In this document: in pieces, positions 52,724-61,482 of the stretch | How positions within the stretch are numbered: the stretch's first letter is position 1 | Layout: each line of letters opens with the position of its first letter | From: Candidatus Mediterraneibacter pullistercoris | GTDB lineage: Bacteria; Bacillota; Clostridia; Lachnospirales; Lachnospiraceae | Assembly (NCBI GenBank): GCA_019116885.1 | Contig: DXAU01000073.1 | Coordinates: forward strand, 1 to 64,000 | Direction: 5' to 3' | Length of the DNA stretch: 64,000 bases | Made by a program: the position numbers and the translations under genes | Notes under the pieces: model-generated | The model's database searches: none | What the model was told of the DNA's origin: nothing | What the model saw: the letters and a program-made list of their open reading frames with translations, nothing else

Positions 52724-54589
52724 TTATACTCCATGTTCCGGATACTGCATCATCCAGAATGAATTTAATATATTAATAAGCATGACGGCCATATCGGCGA
52801 TAATCGCATTCTGCATCGTCACAAATCCATAGAATGCCATTGCAATAAGCAGTACTTTCACCCCGATAGCAAACACCATGTTCTGCTTTACCGAACGCAG
52901 GGTGGCCCGCGCTATGCGGATGGCATTGATGATCCTGGACGGCTCGTCTTCCATCAGGATAATGTCTGCCGCCTCAAGGGCCGCGTCTGCTCCCAGACCT
53001 CCCATCGCGATACCTATATCTGCCAGCGAAAGGACAGGGGCGTCATTTATCCCGTCGCCCACAAATGCAAGTTTTTCTCCTTCCATCTGGTTCTCGCGAA
53101 ACTCTTTGAGCAGCTCCACTTTATTCTCGGGCATCAGTTCTGCATACACACTCTCAATATGGAGTTTCCCGGCTGCTTCTTCTGCTGCCCGCTCATTGTC
53201 GCCTGTAAACATGACGACTCCCAGATCTTTCTTGCGCATCCACTTGATCAGCTTCGGAGCGTCACTGCGTATCACGTCGGAAATCAGGATATATCCCGCA
53301 TACTGACCGTCGATAGCAATGTAGATGACGGTCCCTGCCTCTTTTGCAGGCTGGTAGAAAACGCCCTGACGGTTCATCAGCCGGGTATTTCCCACATGTA
53401 CTTCTCTTCCATCCACTCGCGCACACACACCGTACCCCGGCTGCTCCTCCACATCGGACACCCTAGACATATCAAGCTCTTCTCCGTACGCTTCGGCAAG
53501 CGACATAGCGATCGGATGATTGGAATAGGCTTCTGCAAGAGCCGCTGTCTCGAGAAGTTCTTCTCTTTCCATCTTGTGCGGGACGATCTCACGGACGTGA
53601 AAGACACCTTCTGTAAGTGTACCCGTTTTATCGAAAACAAATGTATCGACCGTCGTAAGATCTTCCAGGAAAGAGCCGCCCTTTATCAGCACACCTTGTT
53701 TGGACGCCGCCCCGATTCCGCCCAGAAACGCAAGCGGTATGGAAACCATCAGACCGCACGGACATGCGGCGACAAGTATGATGAGCCCTCTGTATATCCA
53801 CTCTGCTCTCGCCTCGGTAAATATCGTCGGTGGAAGTATCATTGTAAGCAGAGCAATAAGGATCACAAGCGGTGTATAATATTTCGTGAATTTATCCGCG
53901 AAGCGCACACTGTCTGACTTTTTCTCATTGGCATTCTCAACCAGACGCATGATTCTGGCAGCCGTAGAATCATTGTACAGCCGGATCACCCTTGCCTCGA
54001 GCACACTGTTCAGATTAATGCTCCCGCTGTAGAGCCGGGAGCCGATCTTTACATTTCTGGGTTCCGACTCTCCTGTCAGAGCCTTCATGTCCACAGAGCC
54101 TGTTCCCATGGTCACCACTGCGTCAACCGGAATTTTCTCTCCCGGACGCAGGATAATCACCTGTTTGAGCTCAAGCTCCTGGGGAGATACGATCTTCTCT
54201 TTGTTTCCTGTTTTGAGATTTGCATACTCAGGACGTATGTCGATAAACTCCGCAATGGACTTTTTCGTTCTGCCCAACGACAGCTCTTCCACGAGCTTTC
54301 CTACTTGATAGAACAGCATCGCCGCAACAGCCTCTTTGTGTCTGTCCACCATGAAAGCCCCGGCTGTCGCAATGATCATCAGCAGATTCTCGTCCAGAAA
54401 CTGTTTCTTTAAGATCTTCCTGATCTGCTCCCAGTATGTACTCACTGACAGGACAGTATAAGCTGCCAGAAACAGCAGCGTCTCCACAGCAGGAGAAACA
54501 GTCCCGTACGACGCAACCGCCCATGCCGCAGCATAGAGAAGCACGCCCACACCGGTTTCTATCCCCTTTTTCCTCGCTTCTTCTGTCAT
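52724..54589 (-). CDS. Heavy-metal-transporting P1B-type ATPase
   Basis: 621 residues. Membrane motif AACPCGLMVSIPL (CPC), phosphorylation site DKTGTLTEG, TGES, HP motif SNHPIA, and GDGINDAP. No N-terminal metal-binding HMA domain. The sequence around CPCGL resembles the Zn/Cd/Pb (ZntA/CadA) group more than Cu exporters; the metal is inferred. ATG 54589 with AAAGGA ahead; a longer frame is open to 54658. Confidence 0.9.
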   Translation of the reverse strand: MTEEARKKGIETGVGVLLYAAAWAVASYGTVSPAVETLLFLAAYTVLSVSTYWEQIRKILKKQFLDENLLMIIATAGAFMVDRHKEAVAAMLFYQVGKLVEELSLGRTKKSIAEFIDIRPEYANLKTGNKEKIVSPQELELKQVIILRPGEKIPVDAVVTMGTGSVDMKALTGESEPRNVKIGSRLYSGSINLNSVLEARVIRLYNDSTAARIMRLVENANEKKSDSVRFADKFTKYYTPLVILIALLTMILPPTIFTEARAEWIYRGLIILVAACPCGLMVSIPLAFLGGIGAASKQGVLIKGGSFLEDLTTVDTFVFDKTGTLTEGVFHVREIVPHKMEREELLETAALAEAYSNHPIAMSLAEAYGEELDMSRVSDVEEQPGYGVCARVDGREVHVGNTRLMNRQGVFYQPAKEAGTVIYIAIDGQYAGYILISDVIRSDAPKLIKWMRKKDLGVVMFTGDNERAAEEAAGKLHIESVYAELMPENKVELLKEFRENQMEGEKLAFVGDGINDAPVLSLADIGIAMGGLGADAALEAADIILMEDEPSRIINAIRIARATLRSVKQNMVFAIGVKVLLIAMAFYGFVTMQNAIIADMAVMLINILNSFWMMQYPEHGV

Positions 54590-54809
54590 TTCCCTATTCC
54601 TTTGATCCCATAAACTTTTTCCTTTATACAGTATAGCGAAAATATATGAAACCATCAATATTTTTTAATGACCGGAAAGTAATCTTAAGGAATTTTTACG
54701 TCGTTTTCAAATAGTTTATATATAAAATATCCTGAAAACATGATACAATGTGGTTAAACTGATTCCCTGACGGTACGCACAGGTGATTTCAGAACCGAGG
54801 GGGTGAATT

Positions 54810-56054
54810 ATGTCAATCACAAAATGCCGTCTGTGCGGCGGCAGGCTGTCAGATAATAAATGTACTTTCTGCGGTCTGGATAATTCGATCTATCATCGTG
54901 AGAAAAAGTGGCAGCACAGCTTGAACAGACGAGAGGCAGAGCACCTGAAGAGGCAGGGCCGACAGCCTGATCCGTCGCGGGAGAGTTTCTCTAAAACGGT
55001 TCAGCCATCACAGAGCCGCACCGCAAAAAAAGAGAAACCGAAGCAGGATATTCGTGCCAGAACCCCCCGGGACAGCACGGCCCGTCAGACACGCCCGCCA
55101 AAGACCAATCAGACCGCTGCGCAGTCCGCTTCCAGAGCAGCATATGATACACAGAAGAAAGCAGGAAAGAAAAAAAGAGTCTTCCGCCGGTCTCTTGCGG
55201 TGATCCTGCTCCTTTCTCTCCTGCCCTCTCTCCTGGATCTGGGAAAAACACTGATCGGGAACGTTACTTCAAGCCTGGAGGATACGGGATGGTCTCTCGA
55301 CAACATATGGAGCAATGATCCCAGCCCCGAAGAGGATTATTCCGATGTACTCGATGCCATTCGTTCTTATGACCCTGAAACATATAAATATGATCCGTAT
55401 GAACACGTAACGGAAGAAATCCCAGAGACTGGCGAAGAATTCGAGACTGTGCTCGGCAGCGGCTGCTATATGGTCGGTGTGCATATACCCGCGGGAGTAT
55501 ATACGGCGGAACTTGTCGACGGCAGCGGTATCTTATCAGGAGAGCACACCGAATACCTGCTCTATGACTCCGTTTATTTCGGTTTGGAGCCTGATTACGA
55601 CCAGGTCACCATAAGGGAGGATCTGAGACTCTACAATGGAGAGCGCGTGGATATCGACAGCGGACTCATCGTCCGCCTGACGACTGCAAACGCACAGCCC
55701 CTTGAGCAGGAGCCGACAGCCAATCCCCTGAACGAGCCTGTCATTCTCGCAGAAGGAACATATGTGGTAGGGGATGGAGTCATTCCCGAAGGGATGTTTG
55801 ACATCTTTCCGGACACAAGCGGAGACGGTCAGTCTTCCTACGCCAGCATTGACCTGAATTTCCCGAATGGCATATCGGTCTATTACTGGATTGACAGTCC
55901 CGAAACAGCCATTACTTCTGATGAATACACAGATACTTCAACAAAAAATATCGTGTTCTCGGAAGGCACGGAAGTCGTCGTTGAATACGGCGGAGTCATC
56001 CTCGAGCCAAGCGAAGGATATTACAATGTGGATTACAAACAATATTCACAGTAG
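54810..56054 (+). CDS. Zinc-ribbon membrane protein with duplicated extracellular domain
   Basis: 414 residues, unrecognised as a whole. An N-terminal C4 ribbon (C6, C9, C18, C21), a basic Ser/Gln/Lys-rich disordered region (~30-120), one TM (~127-145), then an acidic linker and two related beta-rich repeats: GCYMVGVHIPAGVYTAELVD and GTYVVGDGVIPEGMFDIFPD. The repeats look like the short PSL/DUF-type domains attached to sensor-like proteins. Topology would put the ribbon in the cytosol. GAGGGGG ribosome site. Function unknown. Confidence 0.72.
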   Translation: MSITKCRLCGGRLSDNKCTFCGLDNSIYHREKKWQHSLNRREAEHLKRQGRQPDPSRESFSKTVQPSQSRTAKKEKPKQDIRARTPRDSTARQTRPPKTNQTAAQSASRAAYDTQKKAGKKKRVFRRSLAVILLLSLLPSLLDLGKTLIGNVTSSLEDTGWSLDNIWSNDPSPEEDYSDVLDAIRSYDPETYKYDPYEHVTEEIPETGEEFETVLGSGCYMVGVHIPAGVYTAELVDGSGILSGEHTEYLLYDSVYFGLEPDYDQVTIREDLRLYNGERVDIDSGLIVRLTTANAQPLEQEPTANPLNEPVILAEGTYVVGDGVIPEGMFDIFPDTSGDGQSSYASIDLNFPNGISVYYWIDSPETAITSDEYTDTSTKNIVFSEGTEVVVEYGGVILEPSEGYYNVDYKQYSQ

Positions 56055-56134
56055 TACATAGACAGCAGGCCGGCTGTCACGCACATGCATCTGCAGCAGA
56101 GCGGAAATATTTAACAGGAAGGAGATAACATCAT

Positions 56135-56623
56135 ATGGGAGAAGATATACTGATGATGTCCGGTCCCGGACTGAATCTGATATGGCTGGGGCTGTTCATC
56201 GTGCTCATCCTCATTGAGCTTTTCACTGTAGGGCTGACAACGATCTGGTTCGCAGCAGGAACGCTCGCAGCGCTCATCGCAAATGCACTCGGCGCCGGCC
56301 TGATCGTGCAGATCATCCTTTTCTTTGCCGTATCCTGCGTGCTTCTTATCTTTACGAGGCCATGGGCTATGAAACATCTTAACCGGAAATGCATCCGCAC
56401 GAATTATGAAAGCGAGATCGGAAAAGTGATCCGCATCACCGAAGAGGTGGATAATCTGGCACAGACGGGCGCAAGCGTCGTCGGCGGCCAGGAATGGAGC
56501 GTCCGCTCCAAAAATGACAGCCAGACGCTGGAAGCAGGCGCGCTTGCAAAGGTCGTTGCTGTTTCAGGCGTAAAGCTGATTGTAGAAAAATATGAGGAAA
56601 AACATGAGGAGGAACCATCATGA
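56135..56623 (+). CDS. NfeD-like membrane protein
   Basis: 162 residues: two to three TM segments in residues 10-80 and a C-terminal OB-fold (TGASVVGGQEWSVRSKNDS, LEAGALAKVVAVSGVKLIVE) as in NfeD. NfeD proteins work with stomatin-type SPFH proteins in membrane microdomains; its gene overlaps the SPFH gene by 4 nt. AAGGAG site. Confidence 0.9.
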   Translation: MGEDILMMSGPGLNLIWLGLFIVLILIELFTVGLTTIWFAAGTLAALIANALGAGLIVQIILFFAVSCVLLIFTRPWAMKHLNRKCIRTNYESEIGKVIRITEEVDNLAQTGASVVGGQEWSVRSKNDSQTLEAGALAKVVAVSGVKLIVEKYEEKHEEEPS

Positions 56624-57579
56624 ACATACCATTTATCAGCATCGGGACGATCTTGGTCCTGATCATACTGGTCATAATAGTGCTTATCCTTATCTCCTGC
56701 GTCAAGATCGTTCATCAGGCGCAGGCTGTTGTAGTGGAACGCCTTGGGGCTTACCTTACGACATGGAACACGGGACTTCATTTCAAACTGCCTATCATTG
56801 ACCGCATTGCAAAACGCATCGATTTGAAAGAACAGGTAGTCGACTTTCCGCCGCAGCCTGTTATCACAGAGGACAATGTAACGATGCAGATCGACACAGT
56901 CATCTTCTATCAGATCACAGATCCGAAGATGTTCTGTTACGGAGTGGCAAGCCCTATCGTTGCAATTGAAAACCTGACGGCAACCACCCTGAGAAATATT
57001 ATCGGCGATCTTGAGCTGGATCAGACACTGACTTCCCGCGAGACTATCAACACAAAGATGCGCGCAGAGCTGGATCTTGCCACGGACCCATGGGGCATCA
57101 AAGTAAACCGTGTGGAGCTTAAGAATATTATCCCGCCCACAGCAATTCGGGACGCCATGGAAAAACAGATGAAAGCTGAGCGTGAGAGACGTGAGGCAAT
57201 CCTCCGGGCCGAGGGTGAGAAAAAGTCCACTGTACTTGTGGCAGAGGGTCAGAAAGAATCTGTTATCCTGGAAGCTGAAGCTGCGAAACAAGCTGCCATC
57301 CTGAAAGCTGAGGCTGAGAAAGAGAAGATGATCCGGGAAGCTGAAGGTGAGGCTGAGGCGATCCTCAAAGTCCAGCAGGCCACAGCCGACGGACTGAGAT
57401 TTCTCAAAGAAGCCGGAGCCGATGAGTCTGTCCTCACGCTTCGCAGCCTTGAAGCATTTGAGAAAGCGGCAGACGGTAAGGCAACTAAGATCATTATCCC
57501 TTCTGAGATACAGGGAATCGCCGGACTTGTCAAATCTATCACCGAAGTGGCGGACGATGAAAAAGCAAAGCCGCTGTAA
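56620..57579 (+). CDS. SPFH-domain (stomatin/slipin-like) membrane protein
   Basis: 319 residues. N-terminal TM (~8-32), SPFH domain (VVVERLGAYLTTWNTGLHF; TTLRNIIGDLELDQTLTSRE), then a Glu/Ala-rich coiled coil (ILRAEGEKKSTVLVAEGQKE and onwards). QmcA/YbbK-type scaffold of membrane microdomains. Operon with NfeD. Confidence 0.92.
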   Translation: MNIPFISIGTILVLIILVIIVLILISCVKIVHQAQAVVVERLGAYLTTWNTGLHFKLPIIDRIAKRIDLKEQVVDFPPQPVITEDNVTMQIDTVIFYQITDPKMFCYGVASPIVAIENLTATTLRNIIGDLELDQTLTSRETINTKMRAELDLATDPWGIKVNRVELKNIIPPTAIRDAMEKQMKAERERREAILRAEGEKKSTVLVAEGQKESVILEAEAAKQAAILKAEAEKEKMIREAEGEAEAILKVQQATADGLRFLKEAGADESVLTLRSLEAFEKAADGKATKIIIPSEIQGIAGLVKSITEVADDEKAKPL

Positions 57580-57606
57580 ACTCCTGACTCTGTCGATGAG
57601 AGCAGC

Positions 57607-57644
57607 AGAAACCGGATGCAGGATTCTTCCTGTATCCGGTTTCT
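57607..57644 (+). terminator. Terminator after the SPFH gene
   Basis: AGAAACCGGATGCAGGA (57607-57623), TTCT, TCCTGTATCCGGTTTCT (57628-57644), a long near-perfect stem ending in T-rich sequence. Confidence 0.78.
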
Positions 57645-57658
57645 TGCGATAGCGACGA

Positions 57659-57734
57659 GCCAAAGTCCGGGCTTGCCCGGGACCTTGGCGACCGCTTACA
57701 ATCCCGGATGTGCCTTTTGGCACTTCCGGTGATT
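57659..57734. repeat. Two further hairpins between converging genes
   Basis: GCCAAAGTCCGGGC with CCGGGACCTTGGC (about 57659-57690) and AATCCCGGATGTGCC with GGCACTTCCGGTGATT (about 57700-57734). With the terminator at 57607 they make three stems in 130 bp. No ORF is present. They may terminate the alarmone synthetase transcript or be a palindromic repeat element. Confidence 0.5.
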
Positions 57735-57758
57735 CAGTTCTTTTGTCCATCTGTGCTC

Positions 57759-58505
57759 TTAAGCCTCCGCACCGATCCGACGGAGCTTTGACTGTTCTTT
57801 TCGATTTCCTATCACATGCTCCAGCACATCATCCATATTGTCCCGTTCTTCCCCCTGGTATATACATTCCTGAATCGCTTCATTCAGGGAAAGCATTTTA
57901 TCATCCAGTTCTGAAACCATCTTTGCACATTCGCGGAGGTCACGGCTGATGTATTCCGGAGCGTTTCCCTCGAACTTATAGTATATCTTATGCTCCAGGC
58001 TCGCCCAGAAATCCATGGCAATCGTGCGGATCTGTATCTCGACTTTCGTGTCCACTACACTGTCCGACAAAAAGATCGGTACCGACACAAGCATGTGGTA
58101 ACTTTTATAACCGCTCTCTTTTGGATTTTTTATGTAATCTTTTATAGAAAGCACTTTCAGATCACTCTGATTCCCTATCATCTCTGCCAGACGGTATATA
58201 TCTGACGTAAATGAACAGATCAGGCGCACACCGGCTATATCGTTGATATACCGCACCATATTTTCTATTGATGTCTCATATCCATAACGCTTTAATTTTT
58301 TGACAATACTTTCCGGAGTCTTGATCCTGGTCTTAATATGCTCGATCGGATTATACTGGTGTACATGCTGGAACTCATCGTTTAAGATCTCCAGCTTTGT
58401 ACCTACCTCTTTCAAAGCTGCATTGTAGAGAAATATAACCGTCTTCCAACTGTCGACATCCTCGTAGCTTTTGAGCGCAGCTTCAACCTGTTGTTCACCT
58501 CTCAT
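57759..58505 (-). CDS. Small alarmone synthetase (RelA/SpoT-domain GTP pyrophosphokinase)
   Basis: 248 residues. Synthetase domain only: IKTRIKTPESIVKKLKR, YINDIAGVRLICSF, NPKESGYKSYHMLVSVP and VEIQIRTIAMDFWASLEHK. This is a RelQ/YjbM-type SAS, which makes (p)ppGpp without sensing ribosomes. C-terminal helical part for tetramerisation. The start codon is at 58505 and the promoter at 58542-58570. Confidence 0.92.
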   Translation of the reverse strand: MRGEQQVEAALKSYEDVDSWKTVIFLYNAALKEVGTKLEILNDEFQHVHQYNPIEHIKTRIKTPESIVKKLKRYGYETSIENMVRYINDIAGVRLICSFTSDIYRLAEMIGNQSDLKVLSIKDYIKNPKESGYKSYHMLVSVPIFLSDSVVDTKVEIQIRTIAMDFWASLEHKIYYKFEGNAPEYISRDLRECAKMVSELDDKMLSLNEAIQECIYQGEERDNMDDVLEHVIGNRKEQSKLRRIGAEA

Positions 58506-58541
58506 CGCGGATATCCCCCATTGGTTATTTTTCTGACATTA

Positions 58542-58570
58542 AGTATACCATATTTTGTGGTTTATGTTAA
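58542..58570 (-). promoter_or_regulatory. Promoter of the small alarmone synthetase gene
   Basis: Minus strand -35 TTAACA (58565-58570), 17-nt spacer, -10 TATACT (58542-58547). It lies in the gap after the EIIC gene. Confidence 0.65.
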
Positions 58571-58610
58571 TCAGGTTCACTCTTTTTTTATCATCTTTTT
58601 ATGCTTCCAT

Positions 58611-59663
58611 TTATTCCAGCTTCATATCGCCGAAATGTATCCATTTCTTTTTCCTCATGAACTCTGACACTGCCAGTGTCAGCACTGCGGGCAGAACGAA
58701 CTGTATCAGCAGTATCTTGATAAACACGATCAGCTCCGCCTCGGTCTGCGTCATCACCTGCCATGTCATCAGCGGTCCGACAAATCCTGCCGTTCCCATA
58801 CCCGATCCGGTCGCATTGTTCGTCATGTGAAATACCATTGTTCCAACAGGTCCTAATATGGCGCTCGACAGAATCGGCGGTATCCATATCTGAGGATGGC
58901 GCACGATGTTCGGCACCTGAAGCATGGAAGTTCCTATCCCCTGAGAAATGAGGCCGCCTATTCTGTTTTCCCGGAAACTGGATACTGCAAATCCTATCAT
59001 ATTGCAGCAGCATCCTATGGTCGCCGCGCCTGCCGCCAGGCCTGAAAGATCCAGAATCACTCCCAGCGCCGCAGAACTGATCGGCAGTGTCAGAATCATG
59101 CCCATCAGTACGGATACAACGATGCCCATAACAAACGGCTGCTGTTCCGTTCCCCAGTTTATCAGAGAACCAAGCCATGCCATAAATCCTGATATCGGCG
59201 GTCCGGCAAAGAGGCCGGCGGCAGATCCGACGCCGATGCAGACAAGCGGTGTCAGTATGATATCGAGCTTCGTCTTTCCCGAGACAAGGCTTCCCACCTC
59301 GACGGCAATATATGCTGCCACAAATGCTCCCAGCGGTTCCCCCGGGCCGGACAGTACAAGACTTCCGCCTGTCATTATCCCGCCGGAGAGAATATCCCCG
59401 GCAAATGCCCCGATCATCCCGGCGGCTGACGCCGATACGATGACCAGATGTCCTGCATCCAGTTTCCGGGCCGTCCCCGCTCCAATGCCTGCACCTGTAA
59501 GGGCTGCCGCCACCTTTCCGATCGCGTAGATCGTATCCCCGATCCCACCGCCCAGATAGGTGCCAATCTGCTGGATGATCGTCCCTATGATCAGCGTGGC
59601 GAACAGTCCGTGCGCCATACCTGTCAGCCCGTCAATAAATATTCTGTCAAGAATTTTCTTCAT
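58611..59663 (-). CDS. EIIC-like membrane protein (PfoR/PTS_EIIC_2 family)
   Basis: 350 residues, ~9-10 TM segments rich in Gly/Ala: GLFATLIIGTIIQQIGTYLG near the start and GTAGFVGPLMTWQVM near the end. It matches the PTS EIIC-like family that includes Clostridium perfringens PfoR. No EIIA/EIIB genes are adjacent, so it may transport or sense a solute without the PTS. ATG 59663 with AAGGAAGG. Confidence 0.82.
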   Translation of the reverse strand: MKKILDRIFIDGLTGMAHGLFATLIIGTIIQQIGTYLGGGIGDTIYAIGKVAAALTGAGIGAGTARKLDAGHLVIVSASAAGMIGAFAGDILSGGIMTGGSLVLSGPGEPLGAFVAAYIAVEVGSLVSGKTKLDIILTPLVCIGVGSAAGLFAGPPISGFMAWLGSLINWGTEQQPFVMGIVVSVLMGMILTLPISSAALGVILDLSGLAAGAATIGCCCNMIGFAVSSFRENRIGGLISQGIGTSMLQVPNIVRHPQIWIPPILSSAILGPVGTMVFHMTNNATGSGMGTAGFVGPLMTWQVMTQTEAELIVFIKILLIQFVLPAVLTLAVSEFMRKKKWIHFGDMKLE

Positions 59664-59805
59664 GATGGTTTCCTTCCTTTTATTCTTTAAATAATATATC
59701 AGAAAGTTTCCTCTCACACAATGACGATCTGATGACATTTTGCAAATGACTTTTTTCTCCTGCTGTGCTAGAATAGCAGCATATCACAGTGAGAGGAGCT
59801 TTATC

Positions 59806-60069
59806 ATGTTTCGTTTATGGGGAAAAGAATTTAAAGACAATAAAATGCTGCGGGACACTGTTATCTGCGATGATACGGACGATACGCGCACGCATAAGAT
59901 ATTTAACGCTCTCGATCAGATCTGCTATGAATTCGACCTGAGCAAACCGATCTGGCTCGATGTAACCATCAACGAATTTAAGCGTCACTCGAAGGCGAGA
60001 TTCTATCAGGACAGCTTTGTGGACTCCATTGACTTTGATTATCTTGAGATACAGGTGATCGAGGAATAG
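59806..60069 (+). CDS. Small conserved hypothetical protein (87 aa)
   Basis: 87 residues, acidic, soluble: MFRLWGKEFKDNKMLRDTVI then DDTDDTRTHKIFNALDQICY. No catalytic motif. ATG 59806 with AGAGGAG. Family not recognised. A TAGAAT at ~59770 is a possible -10. It is divergent from the EIIC gene. Confidence 0.65.
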   Translation: MFRLWGKEFKDNKMLRDTVICDDTDDTRTHKIFNALDQICYEFDLSKPIWLDVTINEFKRHSKARFYQDSFVDSIDFDYLEIQVIEE

Positions 60070-60163
60070 AGGTCTGTATCTGTCATAATCACCGCAATCT
60101 TAATAGCCTTTCTGTATATTCCGCATAGCTTATAGTGTAAAGATTTTTAAAGGAGAGCTCGAT

Positions 60164-60460
60164 ATGAGCATGCCTAAAATTGAATGTACACACATTGATA
60201 AATGCTGTGCTGCCTCTTCGCTTCTCCAGTCCATCGCCCTGGAAGAAACCGCTATATCCCACATTCTGAACGCGGAAGGAGAAAAGCTCCAGAAAGCCGT
60301 TTCTCTTAGCTGCAATTTGGATGATCTGGTTAAGATCAACAAATCTGTCGAAGACATGGCCGACAGGCTTACCACACTAGAAACTGTCTTAAAATCAAAA
60401 CTAGAGTTTATAAAGCCAATCCTTGCCGACTGTGACGTACCACATCATAAACCAGAATAA
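60164..60460 (+). CDS. Small Cys-containing protein with a conserved Clostridia helix motif
   Basis: 98 residues. SIALEETAISHILNAEGEKL is a motif I recall from short Firmicutes proteins and from regions of collagen-like/exosporium proteins (memory, unverified). The N-terminus has CTHIDKCCAASS and the end DCDVPHHK. AAAGGAG precedes ATG 60164. Possible structural or spore-surface protein; function not established. Confidence 0.65.
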   Translation: MSMPKIECTHIDKCCAASSLLQSIALEETAISHILNAEGEKLQKAVSLSCNLDDLVKINKSVEDMADRLTTLETVLKSKLEFIKPILADCDVPHHKPE

Positions 60461-60559
60461 TCATTGTGGGGGCTTCGCAGCTGTCATTCTTTGGGCAGCT
60501 GTACCGGCCGGTATAATCAGGATCAGCGTTATTTCTCACAAAATCAACGCATAAAGAAT

Positions 60560-60595
60560 CCCCGGAAGATCCTCATTTTTCAGCATCTTCCGGGG
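60560..60595 (+). terminator. Hairpin between the 98-aa gene and the element
   Basis: CCCCGGAAGAT (60560-60570) and ATCTTCCGGGG (60585-60595) with a T-rich loop. Marks the gene-free zone 60461-60708, near the likely left edge of the integrated element. No att repeat could be recognised. Confidence 0.6.
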
Positions 60596-60708
60596 AAAGT
60601 TCCAAGCAGATACTGTTCTTTCAGATACCAAAAAGTTATATGTATATAAACTTAATTCCAAGAAGCAACTTTTAAATTTGATTCAAAGAATTAAGGGCGG
60701 TGATTTTG

Positions 60709-61086
60709 ATGCCGATTAATGTACAAATTGATATGCTGATCAAGAAATTGGGTATTAAAAAGGTGGAATTTGCTAAACGGCTAAAAATAGATCAGTCATA
60801 TGTAACCAGATTGATAAAAAGAGACAATAAACCAAGCGAACGACTTATTGATGATATCTGCCGTGAGTTTGGCGTGAATGAAGTGTGGCTCAGAACCGGG
60901 GAGGGCGGTGACGAGAACATGTTCACCAAAACAGACGAAGATGGCAGATATTCGCTGAACTTGGGGAAATTGAGCGTAACAGAAAATCAGATTGCTCGAA
61001 ACATGCTGAACGCGATCGCCGAGGCGTCCCCGGAAAAGTTAAAACATATAGAAGAGTTTATGAAAGAGTGTTTGGGCATAAAATAA
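60709..61086 (+). CDS. Phage-type XRE repressor-like protein
   Basis: 125 residues. HTH at ~12-60 (KKVEFAKRLKIDQSYVTRLI) followed by FGVNEVWLRTGEG, the ending typical of Clostridia prophage repressors. The C-terminal part is helical (NQIARNMLNAIAEASPEKLK). Start ATG 60709 rather than GTG 60700. Likely immunity regulator of the element. Confidence 0.82.
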   Translation: MPINVQIDMLIKKLGIKKVEFAKRLKIDQSYVTRLIKRDNKPSERLIDDICREFGVNEVWLRTGEGGDENMFTKTDEDGRYSLNLGKLSVTENQIARNMLNAIAEASPEKLKHIEEFMKECLGIK

Positions 61087-61095
61087 GGGACTGAC

Positions 61096-61212
61096 TCATT
61101 TGTCAGCCCCGGTCATGACCGCCAAGATGAGGTATATTCTCCGCAGAAGCTCCTCATCATCAATCCGGCGGACCATGTCAGCAATGTACTGCTTACGTTC
61201 TTCATTACTCAT
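61096..61212 (-). CDS. Short element-encoded protein (38 aa)
   Basis: 38 residues MSNEERKQYIADMVRRIDDE then ELLRRIYLILAVMTGADK, mostly helical. GGGAGG lies 6 nt ahead of ATG 61212. Similar short frames occur near repressors in Lachnospiraceae prophages. Lies downstream of the SOS-like box. Confidence 0.6.
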   Translation of the reverse strand: MSNEERKQYIADMVRRIDDEELLRRIYLILAVMTGADK

Positions 61213-61299
61213 ATGTACCCTCCCGACTGCAAAAACACATGTTCTGAAATTCCTTGATGCTATGATAGCACAATGGCAGTCCAATTAAACGGACTTCAA

Positions 61300-61311
61300 G
61301 AACATTTGTTC
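61300..61311. promoter_or_regulatory. LexA/SOS-like box
   Basis: GAAC-ATTT-GTTC, matching the GAAC-N4-GTTC core of Firmicutes LexA sites, with flanking A and G (AGAACATTTGTTCG). It lies between the 38-aa gene and the YbjQ-domain gene, so SOS control of the element is possible. Confidence 0.6.
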
Positions 61312-61399
61312 GTATATTTGTTGGTAAGTATGTGGATAACTTGCTAATAACTCACACCACTTACCACCTGTTCCTATTAAGTAAACAGTTGGGCGCGTA

Positions 61400-61428
61400 T
61401 TAACTTATGGAAAATGATATGGTATAAT
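61400..61428 (+). promoter_or_regulatory. Promoter of the YbjQ-domain gene
   Basis: -35 TTAACT (61400-61405), 17-nt spacer, -10 TATAAT (61423-61428). Confidence 0.68.
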
Positions 61429-61482
61429 CGCTCCGACGATTATGTAAATATGGTGTTTCTTGGAGAAAGAGAGGATAAAATT

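Noticed and set aside
56404-57750. 448-codon open frame on the minus strand
   Set aside because: It is antisense to NfeD and SPFH, which have clear domains, ribosome sites and overlap; the frame has no recognisable domain and odd Arg/Cys/Phe-rich composition.
60461-60708. Left attachment site of the integrated element
   Set aside because: No tRNA gene and no repeat matching sequence near the integrase could be seen; the right end is outside the window.
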